A stretch of DNA of 64,000 bases from Aminobacter carboxidus (GTDB lineage Bacteria; Pseudomonadota; Alphaproteobacteria; Rhizobiales; Rhizobiaceae): positions 62,001 to 126,000 of the forward strand of contig NZ_JACZEP010000001.1 of NCBI RefSeq assembly GCF_014863355.1, in the 5' to 3' direction. Every line of letters begins with the position of its first letter. Position 1 is the stretch's first letter. This document shows positions 39,101-47,253 of this stretch, one piece after another. The notes beneath the pieces are model-generated. The model was not told where the DNA came from. It saw nothing but the letters and a program-made list of their open reading frames with translations, and did no database searches. Position numbers and translations under genes: made by a program.

Positions 39101-39559
39101 ATGGTCAAGCAGCTTGACGAAAATATCGATCCCGCGTTGCCCGACCATGTCGGCTGGCGCCTTTGGCAGGCAAGCCGTGCCTGGCAGGCCGAGTTCGCCG
39201 AGGCGATGCGTGCCGCCGGTCACGGCTGGTTCAGCGAAAGCCGCGCCGGCCTGCTCGGCCACATCCCGCGCCGTGGCATTCGCCAGGCGACATTGATCGA
39301 GCGCGTGGGCATCTCCAAGCAGGCGATACAGCAGCTGCTCGATGGGCTTGAAACCGAAGGTGTCATCGCACGCTTGCCTGACCCGGAGGACAAGCGCGGC
39401 AAGCTTGTGCACTACACCCAGCGCGGCCTCACCGCACTTGGCGACGGCGACCGCATCAAGCTCGAGATCGAGCGCGGCTACCGCGACCGGCTGGGGCAGG
39501 GACCGTTCGAGACCCTGATGGCGGCATTGCGTGGCCTCGCCGAACGGCAGGCCAGGTGA
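39101..39559 (+). CDS. MarR-family transcriptional regulator
   Basis: A 152-residue winged-helix regulator. The recognition region ATLIERVGISKQAIQQLLDG is followed by the wing RLPDPEDKRGKLVHYTQRGL with the DxR motif typical of MarR proteins. ATG 39101 has GGAAAA upstream. Codons 2-6 form one of two identical palindromes, consistent with autoregulation. Targets are probably itself and the divergent gene at 38714. The ligand is unknown. Confidence 0.87.
   Translation: MVKQLDENIDPALPDHVGWRLWQASRAWQAEFAEAMRAAGHGWFSESRAGLLGHIPRRGIRQATLIERVGISKQAIQQLLDGLETEGVIARLPDPEDKRGKLVHYTQRGLTALGDGDRIKLEIERGYRDRLGQGPFETLMAALRGLAERQAR
39104..39118. promoter_or_regulatory. MarR-type operator, copy 2, inside codons 2-6 of marR
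   Basis: GTCAAGCAGCTTGAC has the same arms as copy 1, with centres 37 bases apart. It begins right after the marR start codon and encodes Val-Lys-Gln-Leu-Asp. Two sites suggest cooperative autorepression. Confidence 0.55.
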
Positions 39560-39654
39560 CACGGTGGCCGGCTGGCGCCGCATTGCATCCCGTACTTGTC
39601 ACCCATGCAATCGAGACCATTGCACAGAACCGATTCTTTCATTAAACGCCCGCC

Positions 39655-41217
39655 ATGAAGAACGCTGAACATCCCGACACCGTCCTCATCATCGACTTCG
39701 GCAGCCAGGTGACGCAGTTGATTGCGCGTCGCGTCCGCGAAGCCGGCGTCTATTCCGAGATCGTGCCTTTCCAGTTGGCGGCTGACGCCTTCAAGCGGAT
39801 CAACCCGAAAGCGGTGATCCTCTCCGGCAGCCCGCATTCGACTGTCGACATCGGCAGCCCGCGCGCCCCTGACGCGATCTTTGAAGCTGGCATCCCGGTG
39901 CTTGGCATCTGCTATGGCGAGCAGACCATGTGCGCCCAACTCGGCGGCAAGGTCGAGGCCGGTCACCACCGCGAATTCGGCCGCGCCTATCTCGAGATCG
40001 AAGACGACAGCGCGCTGTTCGACGGCGTCTGGGCCAAGGGCACCCGCCATCAGGTGTGGATGAGCCATGGCGACCGCGTCACTGCCATTCCCGCAGGCTT
40101 CCGCGTCATCGGCACCTCGACGGGCGCCCCCTACGCTGCCATCGCCGATGAGAGCCGCAACTTCTACGCCGTGCAGTTCCACCCCGAGGTCGTGCACACG
40201 CCCGACGGCGCCAAGCTGCTGCGCAACTTCGTTCACAAGATCGCCGGCATCGAGAGCGACTGGACCATGCGCGCCTATCGCGAGCATGCCGTCGAGGCGA
40301 TCCGTAAGCAGGTCGGCGACAAGAAGGTCATCTGCGCCCTTTCGGGCGGCGTCGACTCCTCGGTCGCGGCCCTCTTGATTCATGAGGCCGTCGGCGACCA
40401 GCTAACCTGCATCCTGGTCGACCACGGCCTGATGCGGAAGAACGAGGCGGCCGACGTCGTCGCCATGTTCCGCGAGCACTACAACCTGCCGCTGATCCTC
40501 GTCGACGCCGCCGATCGCTTCATCGGCGCGCTCGAAGGCGAGGCCGACCCGGAAACCAAGCGCAAGACCATCGGGCGCCTGTTCATCGAAGTGTTCGAGG
40601 AAGAAGCGAAAAAGCTCGGCGGCGCCGACTTCCTCGCCCAGGGCACGCTCTATCCCGATGTCATCGAGAGCGTCTCCTTCACCGGCGGCCCTTCTGTTAC
40701 CATCAAGTCGCACCACAATGTCGGCGGTCTGCCCGACCGTATGAACATGAAGCTCGTCGAGCCGCTGCGCGAGCTGTTCAAGGACGAGGTCCGCGTGCTT
40801 GGCAAGGAGCTCGGCCTGCCCGACAGCTTCATCGGCCGCCATCCGTTCCCCGGACCGGGCCTCGCCATCCGCTGCCCGGGCGGCGTCACCCGCGAAAAGC
40901 TCGACATCCTGCGCCAGGCCGACGCGATCTATCTCGACGAGATCCGCAAGGCCGGCCTCTACGACGCCATCTGGCAGGCCTTTGCCGTGCTGTTGCCGGT
41001 CCAGACCGTCGGCGTCATGGGCGACGGCCGAACCTACGAATTCGTCTGCGCGCTCCGCGCCGTGACCTCGGTCGACGGCATGACCGCCGACTTCTACCAC
41101 TACGACATGAACTTCCTCGGCCAGGCCGCCACCCGCATCATCAACGAAGTCCGCGGCATCAACCGCGTCGTCTACGACGTCACCTCGAAGCCGCCAGGCA
41201 CCATCGAGTGGGAGTGA
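39655..41217 (+). CDS. guaA: GMP synthase (glutamine-hydrolysing)
   Basis: It converts XMP to GMP with ATP and glutamine, the last step of guanine nucleotide synthesis. The protein is 520 residues. The amidotransferase domain has the nucleophile C86 ([13 protein letters not shown]) and H176/E178 ([10 protein letters not shown]). The ATP-pyrophosphatase domain has the P-loop-like [15 protein letters not shown]. The dimerisation domain ends in [11 protein letters not shown], the conserved terminus. It is transcribed alone, with a hairpin after the stop. Confidence 0.97.
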   Translation: MKNAEHPDTVLIIDFGSQVTQLIARRVREAGVYSEIVPFQLAADAFKRINPKAVILSGSPHSTVDIGSPRAPDAIFEAGIPVLGICYGEQTMCAQLGGKVEAGHHREFGRAYLEIEDDSALFDGVWAKGTRHQVWMSHGDRVTAIPAGFRVIGTSTGAPYAAIADESRNFYAVQFHPEVVHTPDGAKLLRNFVHKIAGIESDWTMRAYREHAVEAIRKQVGDKKVICALSGGVDSSVAALLIHEAVGDQLTCILVDHGLMRKNEAADVVAMFREHYNLPLILVDAADRFIGALEGEADPETKRKTIGRLFIEVFEEEAKKLGGADFLAQGTLYPDVIESVSFTGGPSVTIKSHHNVGGLPDRMNMKLVEPLRELFKDEVRVLGKELGLPDSFIGRHPFPGPGLAIRCPGGVTREKLDILRQADAIYLDEIRKAGLYDAIWQAFAVLLPVQTVGVMGDGRTYEFVCALRAVTSVDGMTADFYHYDMNFLGQAATRIINEVRGINRVVYDVTSKPPGTIEWE

Positions 41218-41242
41218 GGGGACGACGGCAATAGCGTAGTTT

Positions 41243-41263
41243 CGACGGCGAATTCCGCCGTCG
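41243..41263 (+). terminator. Hairpin after guaA
   Basis: A perfect 8-bp stem (CGACGGCG / CGCCGTCG) with a 5-base AATTC loop, 25 bases after the guaA stop. No strong T-run follows, so it may be a weak or Rho-assisted terminator. Confidence 0.5.
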
Positions 41264-41643
41264 CGCAATGTCTTTACATCGCTCATTCCGTTGACCTGGC
41301 GTTCTCCAGCTCTGCCTGGCTAGTTCGATCTGTCTCCATCTTCGAGATGATGTAAAGTCGCCTTAAGAGGCGGGAGTGCTCTTGCGTAGAACAGCGTGCA
41401 CAAAGGCGGGTCTGCTTTGCGTCTTATCTCGGTCGATTAGGCCGCCTTCGCGATGTCCTGCAAGCTGCGATCACCTTGTTGCAGGTTTCGACCCCGGCGT
41501 GGTTGGTTGATCTTGTGGGCATCGAAACGCACCAGTAGGGCGGCCTCCGCCTGTCGTGTTCTTGGTCGGGCTGGCGCGACGGCCAAGTTCCAACTGGCTG
41601 GGAATCTGAATGATCGCAGCCGACAAATGGCGCGCCTCACAGC
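41264..41643. other. Non-coding or decayed region between guaA and the accessory island
   Basis: This region of 380 bases has no convincing gene. A minus-strand frame at 41437-41640 (67 codons, rich in Arg, ending QPRRGRNLQQGDRSLQDIAK) has no ribosome-binding site and its composition suggests a remnant. Together with the odd tail of the adjacent ATPase gene, it may mark the recombination edge of the island. Confidence 0.4.
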
Positions 41644-42927
41644 TTATGGACTGTCCGCACCCACCGATTTCGCATGTGTCTTGGGACCTGGACCTCGCAT
41701 GTAGTACAGTTCCGGCCTATATCGGTCTTGCCGAATGCCGATTGCCTCAAGCGCTTGGGAGAGCTTCTTCCGTGGACCAGTCCTTCCATTCTTGAGCGAC
41801 GTGCGACGTGCTGGCGCCATGCTGGTGTTTCCCTTCGTATCAGACGGCCCGGGTTCATCGACATCACTGTCACCACCGAGCCTCAGTCCGCTCGCAGGGT
41901 CGAAAAAGTGCAGTCTCGAATAGTCCGGCGCAATGCGCACTGTCTCACCGGGCACTGTCGTCAGTCTTTCGCGGGCCAGCAAGGTCATCCGTGTACCACC
42001 CGCGTCGAGCAGAACGGTTGTCTCGGAGCCTGTTTGTTCCACGACCAGTACGGTTGCCTCGATTCCTGAGGTATCTATGCTCAGATGCTCTGGTCGAACG
42101 CCGAGAATAACCGCGCCATCCCCAGCCATAGGACTTATGTCAGTGTCATGGCCGAGAAGACCGTTGCCGCTGACGAACCGACGCTTTTTGATGGTTCCGC
42201 CAATGAAGTTCATGGATGGCGAGCCAATGAAACCGGCAACAAACATGTTGCGCGGCCGGTCGTACAATTCGAGCGGGCTCCCTTGCTGCTCGACCAGCCC
42301 ATCGCGCATGACGACGATCTTGTCGGCCATTGTCATCGCCTCAACCTGGTCGTGCGTAACATACACCGTGGTCGTTTTGAGCCGCTGATGCAGTGCCTTG
42401 ATCTCGGCGCGCATGCTGACGCGCAGCTTGGCATCGAGGTTGGAAAGCGGCTCGTCGAACAGGAACACCTGTGGATCCCGTACGATGGCGCGGCCCATGG
42501 CGACGCGTTGCCGCTGACCGCCTGACAATTGTTTAGGCAAGCGGTCGAGTAAAGGCCTAAGATCGAGGATTTCAGCCGCTCGGCTAACACGCTGCGCAAT
42601 CTCATCGGCAGGCAAGCCGGCCAATTTCAGGGAGAACCCCATGTTCTTGGCAACCGTCATATGCGGATACAGCGCATAGCTCTGGAACACCATGGCGACA
42701 TCCCGCTGCTTTGGCGGGACATTGTTGACCACGCGCCCGCCAATGCCGATTTCGCCCGAGGAAATGCCTTCCAGCCCGGCAATCATGCGCAGCAAGGTCG
42801 ACTTTCCGCAACCTGACGGGCCCACCAGCGCCACAAATTCGGAATTTTCCACCTGCACGTCGACGCCGCGCAAAACCTCAACCGCGCCATAGGACTTGCG
42901 TACGTTCTCGATCGTTACCCCGGCCAT
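41644..42927 (-). CDS. Sugar ABC transporter ATPase (UgpC/MalK type) with unusual C-terminal tail
   Basis: The ATPase of a CUT1 sugar importer. The protein is 427 residues. Walker A is GPSGCGKSTLLRMIAGLEGI, the signature LSGGQRQRVAMGRAIV, and Walker B VFLFDEPLSNLDAKLR, followed by the H-loop YVTHDQVEAMTMADK. An OB-type regulatory domain (VILGVRPEHLSIDTSGIEAT) follows. Typical members end near residue 360-370, after LHFFDPASGLRLGG. Here about 60 further basic residues follow (APARRTSLKNGRTGPRKKLS and on), unlike family members I know. It is the last gene of the minus-strand operon; its ATG overlaps the upstream stop (TGATG). Confidence 0.9.
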   Translation of the reverse strand: MAGVTIENVRKSYGAVEVLRGVDVQVENSEFVALVGPSGCGKSTLLRMIAGLEGISSGEIGIGGRVVNNVPPKQRDVAMVFQSYALYPHMTVAKNMGFSLKLAGLPADEIAQRVSRAAEILDLRPLLDRLPKQLSGGQRQRVAMGRAIVRDPQVFLFDEPLSNLDAKLRVSMRAEIKALHQRLKTTTVYVTHDQVEAMTMADKIVVMRDGLVEQQGSPLELYDRPRNMFVAGFIGSPSMNFIGGTIKKRRFVSGNGLLGHDTDISPMAGDGAVILGVRPEHLSIDTSGIEATVLVVEQTGSETTVLLDAGGTRMTLLARERLTTVPGETVRIAPDYSRLHFFDPASGLRLGGDSDVDEPGPSDTKGNTSMAPARRTSLKNGRTGPRKKLSQALEAIGIRQDRYRPELYYMRGPGPKTHAKSVGADSP

Positions 42928-43919
42928 CAACCTGTTTCCTTCGTATTTGGCGCAACCGGCTGGGTCGCCGCGTCGCAGATACTAATTTCAATCTGAAACG
43001 TGGCCGTTTCGCCGGGTTTCAGCGTGCAGGTGGTTTCGTTAGAACCGTCAGCGGCCTTGGCCGCATTGCAAGGTTCGATCGACAGGACGCCACATCGCGG
43101 TCGCAGGTCGCGCCAGAGCTGAAGATAGGGCAGCGTCTTGGCGTCGAATCTGAAAGAAATGCACCGTGTGCCGTCTGCTACCGGTGTCTCGACGACGCAT
43201 TCGGACGTTGTCATGGCCGACACCTTGCGGATCGTGGCCGGTGCAGGTTCCGAGCCATCCGGCATGGTCAATCTGTCGAGCACTGTTGCGCTATCATGCA
43301 TCACGGTGGAGCCGTCCACGATGCCCGGATAACCAAGATTGAAATGGTAGAGGATCACGAGGTTCTGCGGCGTCGGCCCGATGTTATCGACGCTGTCGAT
43401 GAGGCGCATCACACCTCCGCCGATGGGCGCCTCGATGCGGCGGCGCAGGCGGAATGTTTCAGCACCATACCGCCACTGCATAATCTCGCCCTCGCAAAAC
43501 AGCACGGGTTCCTTGGCGTCCCAATTCTCGCCGTAGTTCAGCAGGCGCGCCGGCGTGTGCGGCAGGTGGCCATGCAGCGGCAGGCCGTTGACGGGCTGCC
43601 GGATGTGATCAAGCCCACAGGTAACCAGGAACCCGCCAAAGCTGCGGTTGAAGCCAAAGCCTGCGTCGCCCTCGGGCGCATGCAGGCTCGCTGCGCGGAA
43701 CCCGGCCGGGCTTTGCCAGCTGAGCTGCTCGCCCTTCCAGTGCAGCGTCCCGATGTCGAGCGACCTGTCGGCGATCACCCAGAAATCGAGGCCGCCGCCG
43801 GTTGAGAACGCCAGTGCCCGCACGCCGCGCTCCGGCCCGTCGTCCAGTGTAATGCGCCGCACGCTGGCGAGTTGGCGAAGGTCGCCGACGAGTGGACGCA
43901 GTTCGGCGGCGTTCTTCAT
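42927..43919 (-). CDS. DUF4432 family protein (aldose 1-epimerase-like)
   Basis: A 330-residue protein of the galactose-mutarotase-like fold. DUF4432 members are sugar-binding, epimerase-like proteins found beside sugar transport genes. Visible signatures are FWVIADRSLDIGTLHWKGEQ, FLVTCGLDHIRQPVNGLPLH with HGHLPHTPA, and the Glu-containing end CGVLSIEPCNA. Its role is probably to speed anomer conversion of the imported sugar. It overlaps the sulfatase stop by 4 bases and the ATPase start by 1 base, so it lies inside a tightly coupled operon. Confidence 0.82.
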   Translation of the reverse strand: MKNAAELRPLVGDLRQLASVRRITLDDGPERGVRALAFSTGGGLDFWVIADRSLDIGTLHWKGEQLSWQSPAGFRAASLHAPEGDAGFGFNRSFGGFLVTCGLDHIRQPVNGLPLHGHLPHTPARLLNYGENWDAKEPVLFCEGEIMQWRYGAETFRLRRRIEAPIGGGVMRLIDSVDNIGPTPQNLVILYHFNLGYPGIVDGSTVMHDSATVLDRLTMPDGSEPAPATIRKVSAMTTSECVVETPVADGTRCISFRFDAKTLPYLQLWRDLRPRCGVLSIEPCNAAKAADGSNETTCTLKPGETATFQIEISICDAATQPVAPNTKETG

Positions 43920-45457
43920 GTCGCTGCTGCGGCCGGATGTCTGGGCTCATCAAGCCCAAGCCGGATGAAGGATTCTTCCGGTGCGCCGTTGGCGGCCATC
44001 AATTTCGCCATCATGTCAGTCAACTCCCGCTCCTTGTCGGCATCGGACAACGGGTGTTCCTGGCCGGGATCGACCGAGAGATCGTAGAGGCGCGTCTCGG
44101 ATTCCAGCAGGGCTCCGGGACCGTAATTATTGTACATCGGCGAGCGTTCGATCACCGGCACCTTGAGCAGGTTCGCACCCTTGGTGAAGTCGAGCGGCGG
44201 CGACAGTTGCGCACCGGCCAGTTCCTCGGGCGAAAACGGCGAGAAGATGTGGGTGGGCATCAGCGTGTATTGAAAGAGGTCCTGGCCAGCCAGATTTTCG
44301 GGGAACCGGTGGTAGGTGTAGCGGCCGTCGGCGACATTCACAGCGCCGCCGAAATAACCGAACAGCGCGCCCTCGCGTCTTGCTGTGCCGTCAGCCATCT
44401 GGCACAGCGAGAAGCCCTCGTTTTCCGTTGGCGGGGTAGCGCCGAACAGATCAAGAAAGGTCGCGGCGAGGTCGATCGATTGGGTCAAGGCCTCAGACCT
44501 CGCCCCGGCCAAGTCCGGGCTGCGAGGATCGTGCAGGAAGAGCGGGATGTGTGCGACTTCCTCGTAGAGGTTCATCCGGTTCTTGGCCCAGAAATCGTGC
44601 TCGCCGAGCAGGAAACCATGATCGGTCGTGACCACCAGCGCGGTGTCTGTCCACAGCTCGTGCCGGTCGAAGTAATCGAGCAGTTCGCCCAGGAGATGGT
44701 CGCACATGGCCACGACCGCATAATAGTTAGCCCGGAGCTCCTCGCATTCTTCTGGCAGCTCCTCGACCCGACCATAGCGGGGCCAGTCGCGGATCGGCCC
44801 TTTCCAGCCGGTGTCGAACTTTTCCTTGAAACGCGCCGGCGCGGTGAACGGCTCGTGCGGGTCAAAGGTCTCGATCTGCAACAGCCAGTTGTCGGCGTCG
44901 CGGTTGCGGTCGAGGAAATCGAACCCTTCGGCGAAGCAACGTACGGAAGGAAAGTCGTTTTCCTCCTTTATGAACTCGCGGTTGATTATGTTCTGGCCGA
45001 AATAGGAGCGACGTCCCTCGCTGAACTGGCGCGCATGGTACATCTCGCGCAGCCGCTCCCAGTGCGGCTGCACCATCGCCTTCCAGCGGTCGCCTTCCTG
45101 TCCGCGGACAAATTCGTAGCTGTCGTAACGGTTGTGATATGTCGCGCCGCCGTCTTCCCAATAATGGAAATGATCGGTCACCAGATGGCTGTAGGTGCCG
45201 GTTTGCTGGTGCAGGATTTCCGGAAACGCGTTGTCGAAAGGTTCCAGCGGCCCCCAACTGCGGTGCAGGAAAGTGAGCCGTCCGGTCAGCATGTCGCGCC
45301 GTGCCGGCATGCAAGGCAGGCTGCCGACGTAATGCTTGTCGAAGGTCACGCTCCGCGCCGCCAGCCGGTCGAAATTCGGCGTCGGGATGCGCGTGCCGCC
45401 ATAGGCGCCCAGCATGCCGCGGTTTAGAGAGTCGAAGAGGACAAAAACGGCTTTCAT
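43916..45457 (-). CDS. Sulfatase (Cys-type, formylglycine-dependent), cytoplasmic
   Basis: A 513-residue member of the alkaline phosphatase/sulfatase superfamily. Metal-binding D9 lies in VFVLFDSLNRGMLGAYGG. The catalytic motif C49-M-P-A-R53 in SLPCMPARRDMLTGR is the C-x-P-x-R form that is converted to formylglycine. Further metal and sulfate residues lie in VVTTDHGFLLGEHDFWAKN. No signal peptide is present, so it probably acts in the cytoplasm on an imported sulfate ester; phosphonate monoester or phosphodiester hydrolysis is also possible. Genes for the maturing enzyme are not in the window. It lies between the permease and DUF4432 genes. Confidence 0.88.
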   Translation of the reverse strand: MKAVFVLFDSLNRGMLGAYGGTRIPTPNFDRLAARSVTFDKHYVGSLPCMPARRDMLTGRLTFLHRSWGPLEPFDNAFPEILHQQTGTYSHLVTDHFHYWEDGGATYHNRYDSYEFVRGQEGDRWKAMVQPHWERLREMYHARQFSEGRRSYFGQNIINREFIKEENDFPSVRCFAEGFDFLDRNRDADNWLLQIETFDPHEPFTAPARFKEKFDTGWKGPIRDWPRYGRVEELPEECEELRANYYAVVAMCDHLLGELLDYFDRHELWTDTALVVTTDHGFLLGEHDFWAKNRMNLYEEVAHIPLFLHDPRSPDLAGARSEALTQSIDLAATFLDLFGATPPTENEGFSLCQMADGTARREGALFGYFGGAVNVADGRYTYHRFPENLAGQDLFQYTLMPTHIFSPFSPEELAGAQLSPPLDFTKGANLLKVPVIERSPMYNNYGPGALLESETRLYDLSVDPGQEHPLSDADKERELTDMMAKLMAANGAPEESFIRLGLDEPRHPAAAAT

Positions 45458-45469
45458 GATCGGGTTCGC

Positions 45470-46297
45470 CTATTTCACCGCGCCCTGGGTCAGGCCCTTG
45501 ACGATGTAGCGTTGGGCAACCAACAGCACGATCAGCGCCGGCAGCATGGCGAGAGCAGCGCTGGCCGCCATCTGGGTGTACTGAATCTCGAAATCCTGAG
45601 CGAACTTGGCGATCGCCACTGGCACGGTGGCGGTTTGTTTCATGGTCAGCGTCAGCGCCACCGCGAACTCGTTCCAGGAGAAGATGAACGTCAGGATCGA
45701 GGTCGCTGCGACACCTGGCGTGATCAGTGGAAGGATGACGTGCCACAGCACGCGCGGCGTGCTGGCACCGTCCATGATGGCGGCTTCCTCAAGTTCCTTT
45801 GGCACCTCGCGCACGAACACGGCCATCAGCCAGATCGCCATTGGCAGGTTGAGCGTCGCGTGTGCCAGGATCAAGCCGGTGAATGTGTTTTCGAGGCCGA
45901 CCGTGCGCGCCATGGAAAACCAGGCGCTGGCCAGCGCAACCGGCGGGATCATGTGGAAGATCATCGTCCATGCCAGGAAGATGTGCGCCACCCATGAGGG
46001 CCAGCGCAGGCGGTTGAGCGAGAAGGCGCAGAGCGTCGCGACGACTACGCACAGGATGGTGCTGAGCACTCCGACGATGATGGAATTGCGATAGTTGAGC
46101 AGGAAATCTGAGGTCTTGGACCACAGCACTTCCGAAAAATTGCTCCAGACCGGAGTGAACAAGACCTCGCCCATCAGTAGCGAAATCTGGGTGCGGAACC
46201 CGGCAGCGACCGTCCAAACGATCGGCGCGATGACGATCGCGGCGCAGATTGCAAGCACGATATGAAGCGGGACGGGTGACCTGGTGCGGCCGTTCAT
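45470..46297 (-). CDS. Sugar ABC transporter permease (MalG type)
   Basis: The second membrane subunit of a CUT1 importer, 275 residues with about six membrane helices. The cytoplasmic EAA loop that contacts the ATPase is ELEEAAIMDGASTPRVLWHV followed by ILPLITPG. The N-terminus is PLHIVLAICAAIVIAPIVWT. Its ATG 46297 overlaps the stop of the upstream permease gene by 4 bases (ATGA). It is followed by the sulfatase gene after 12 bases. Confidence 0.93.
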   Translation of the reverse strand: MNGRTRSPVPLHIVLAICAAIVIAPIVWTVAAGFRTQISLLMGEVLFTPVWSNFSEVLWSKTSDFLLNYRNSIIVGVLSTILCVVVATLCAFSLNRLRWPSWVAHIFLAWTMIFHMIPPVALASAWFSMARTVGLENTFTGLILAHATLNLPMAIWLMAVFVREVPKELEEAAIMDGASTPRVLWHVILPLITPGVAATSILTFIFSWNEFAVALTLTMKQTATVPVAIAKFAQDFEIQYTQMAASAALAMLPALIVLLVAQRYIVKGLTQGAVK

Positions 46298-47238
46298 GAT
46301 GTCGCTCCCGTACGGCGGCGCGCGGAAAGGGCTATGACCAGCAACAATGCGACGAGGAAGATCACCGCGACCGACATTGCCGAGCCATAGCCGGCTTTGT
46401 CTTCGGTGAAGAAGCGCTGGTAGAGCGTGAAGCTCAGCACTTCGGTGGACGTTCCGGGTCCTCCGCTGGTCAGCAGATAGACCTCGTCGAACACCTTGAA
46501 GGCCAGCACCAGCCGGAAGGCGAAGGTGACGATGATCGTCGGGATCATCAGGGGCAAGGTGATGTACCAGAGTTCCTGCCAGGCGCTGGCACCATCCATC
46601 TTGGCAGCCTCGAAGACGTCCTGCGGCAGGGTTTCCAGCCCCGCCAGGAACAGCAGGAAGCAAAATGGCGTCCAGTGCCAGATATCGACGATGATGACCG
46701 ACAAAAGCGCAGTTTCGGAACTGCCCAGCCAATCGTGCGGCATCAGGCCGACAAGGCCGAGCGCCTTGTTGATCAGGCCGAAGTCGAAATTGAGCATCAA
46801 CTTCCAGATGGCGCCGATGACGATGCCGGGGATGAGGATCGGCAGGATAAAGATGGCGCGGTAGAACACGCGGCCATGGGTGATCTTGCTGACTGCCAGC
46901 GCCATGGCGAAACCCAGCACCATCTGCCCGGCGACCGCGGCAAAGGCAAAGACCAGCGTATTCCACAAGCCTGCGCTGAACAGTTGATCTGAAAACAGGG
47001 CCTCGTAGTGGGTCAGCCCTGCCCAGGTACGCGTCGGTTTTCCATCCGCCCAGGTGACGTTCTGGAAGCTGGTGAGAAACAGGTTGGCGATCGGTAGCAC
47101 GGTCAGCGCCACCATCATCGCCAGGGCAGGCCCGAAGGTCAGCCAGCGCCACAGGCGCTGGCCGTCACCCTCCATGACTTTGTGGCTGTCGCGCACGCCA
47201 GGTCGGGCGGGCGTGAGGGAGGCTTGGGAGGCAGTCAT
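46294..47238 (-). CDS. Sugar ABC transporter permease (MalF type)
   Basis: The first membrane subunit of the CUT1 importer, 314 residues. Helices include FGPALAMMVALTVLPIANLF and LVFAFAAVAGQMVLGFAMAL. The EAA loop is VFEAAKMDGASAWQELWYIT followed by LPLMIPT. It starts 15 bases after the binding-protein stop and is coupled to the MalG-type gene. Confidence 0.93.
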   Translation of the reverse strand: MTASQASLTPARPGVRDSHKVMEGDGQRLWRWLTFGPALAMMVALTVLPIANLFLTSFQNVTWADGKPTRTWAGLTHYEALFSDQLFSAGLWNTLVFAFAAVAGQMVLGFAMALAVSKITHGRVFYRAIFILPILIPGIVIGAIWKLMLNFDFGLINKALGLVGLMPHDWLGSSETALLSVIIVDIWHWTPFCFLLFLAGLETLPQDVFEAAKMDGASAWQELWYITLPLMIPTIIVTFAFRLVLAFKVFDEVYLLTSGGPGTSTEVLSFTLYQRFFTEDKAGYGSAMSVAVIFLVALLLVIALSARRRTGATS

Positions 47239-47253
47239 GGAAATGCCCTTCGA

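Noticed and set aside
41437-41640. 67-codon minus-strand frame between guaA and the ATPase gene
   Set aside because: No ribosome-binding site, Arg-rich, no family; kept only as a possible remnant.
43892-45427. 511-codon plus-strand frame opposite the sulfatase gene
   Set aside because: The minus strand encodes an intact sulfatase with all motifs; the plus frame has no recognisable domain.
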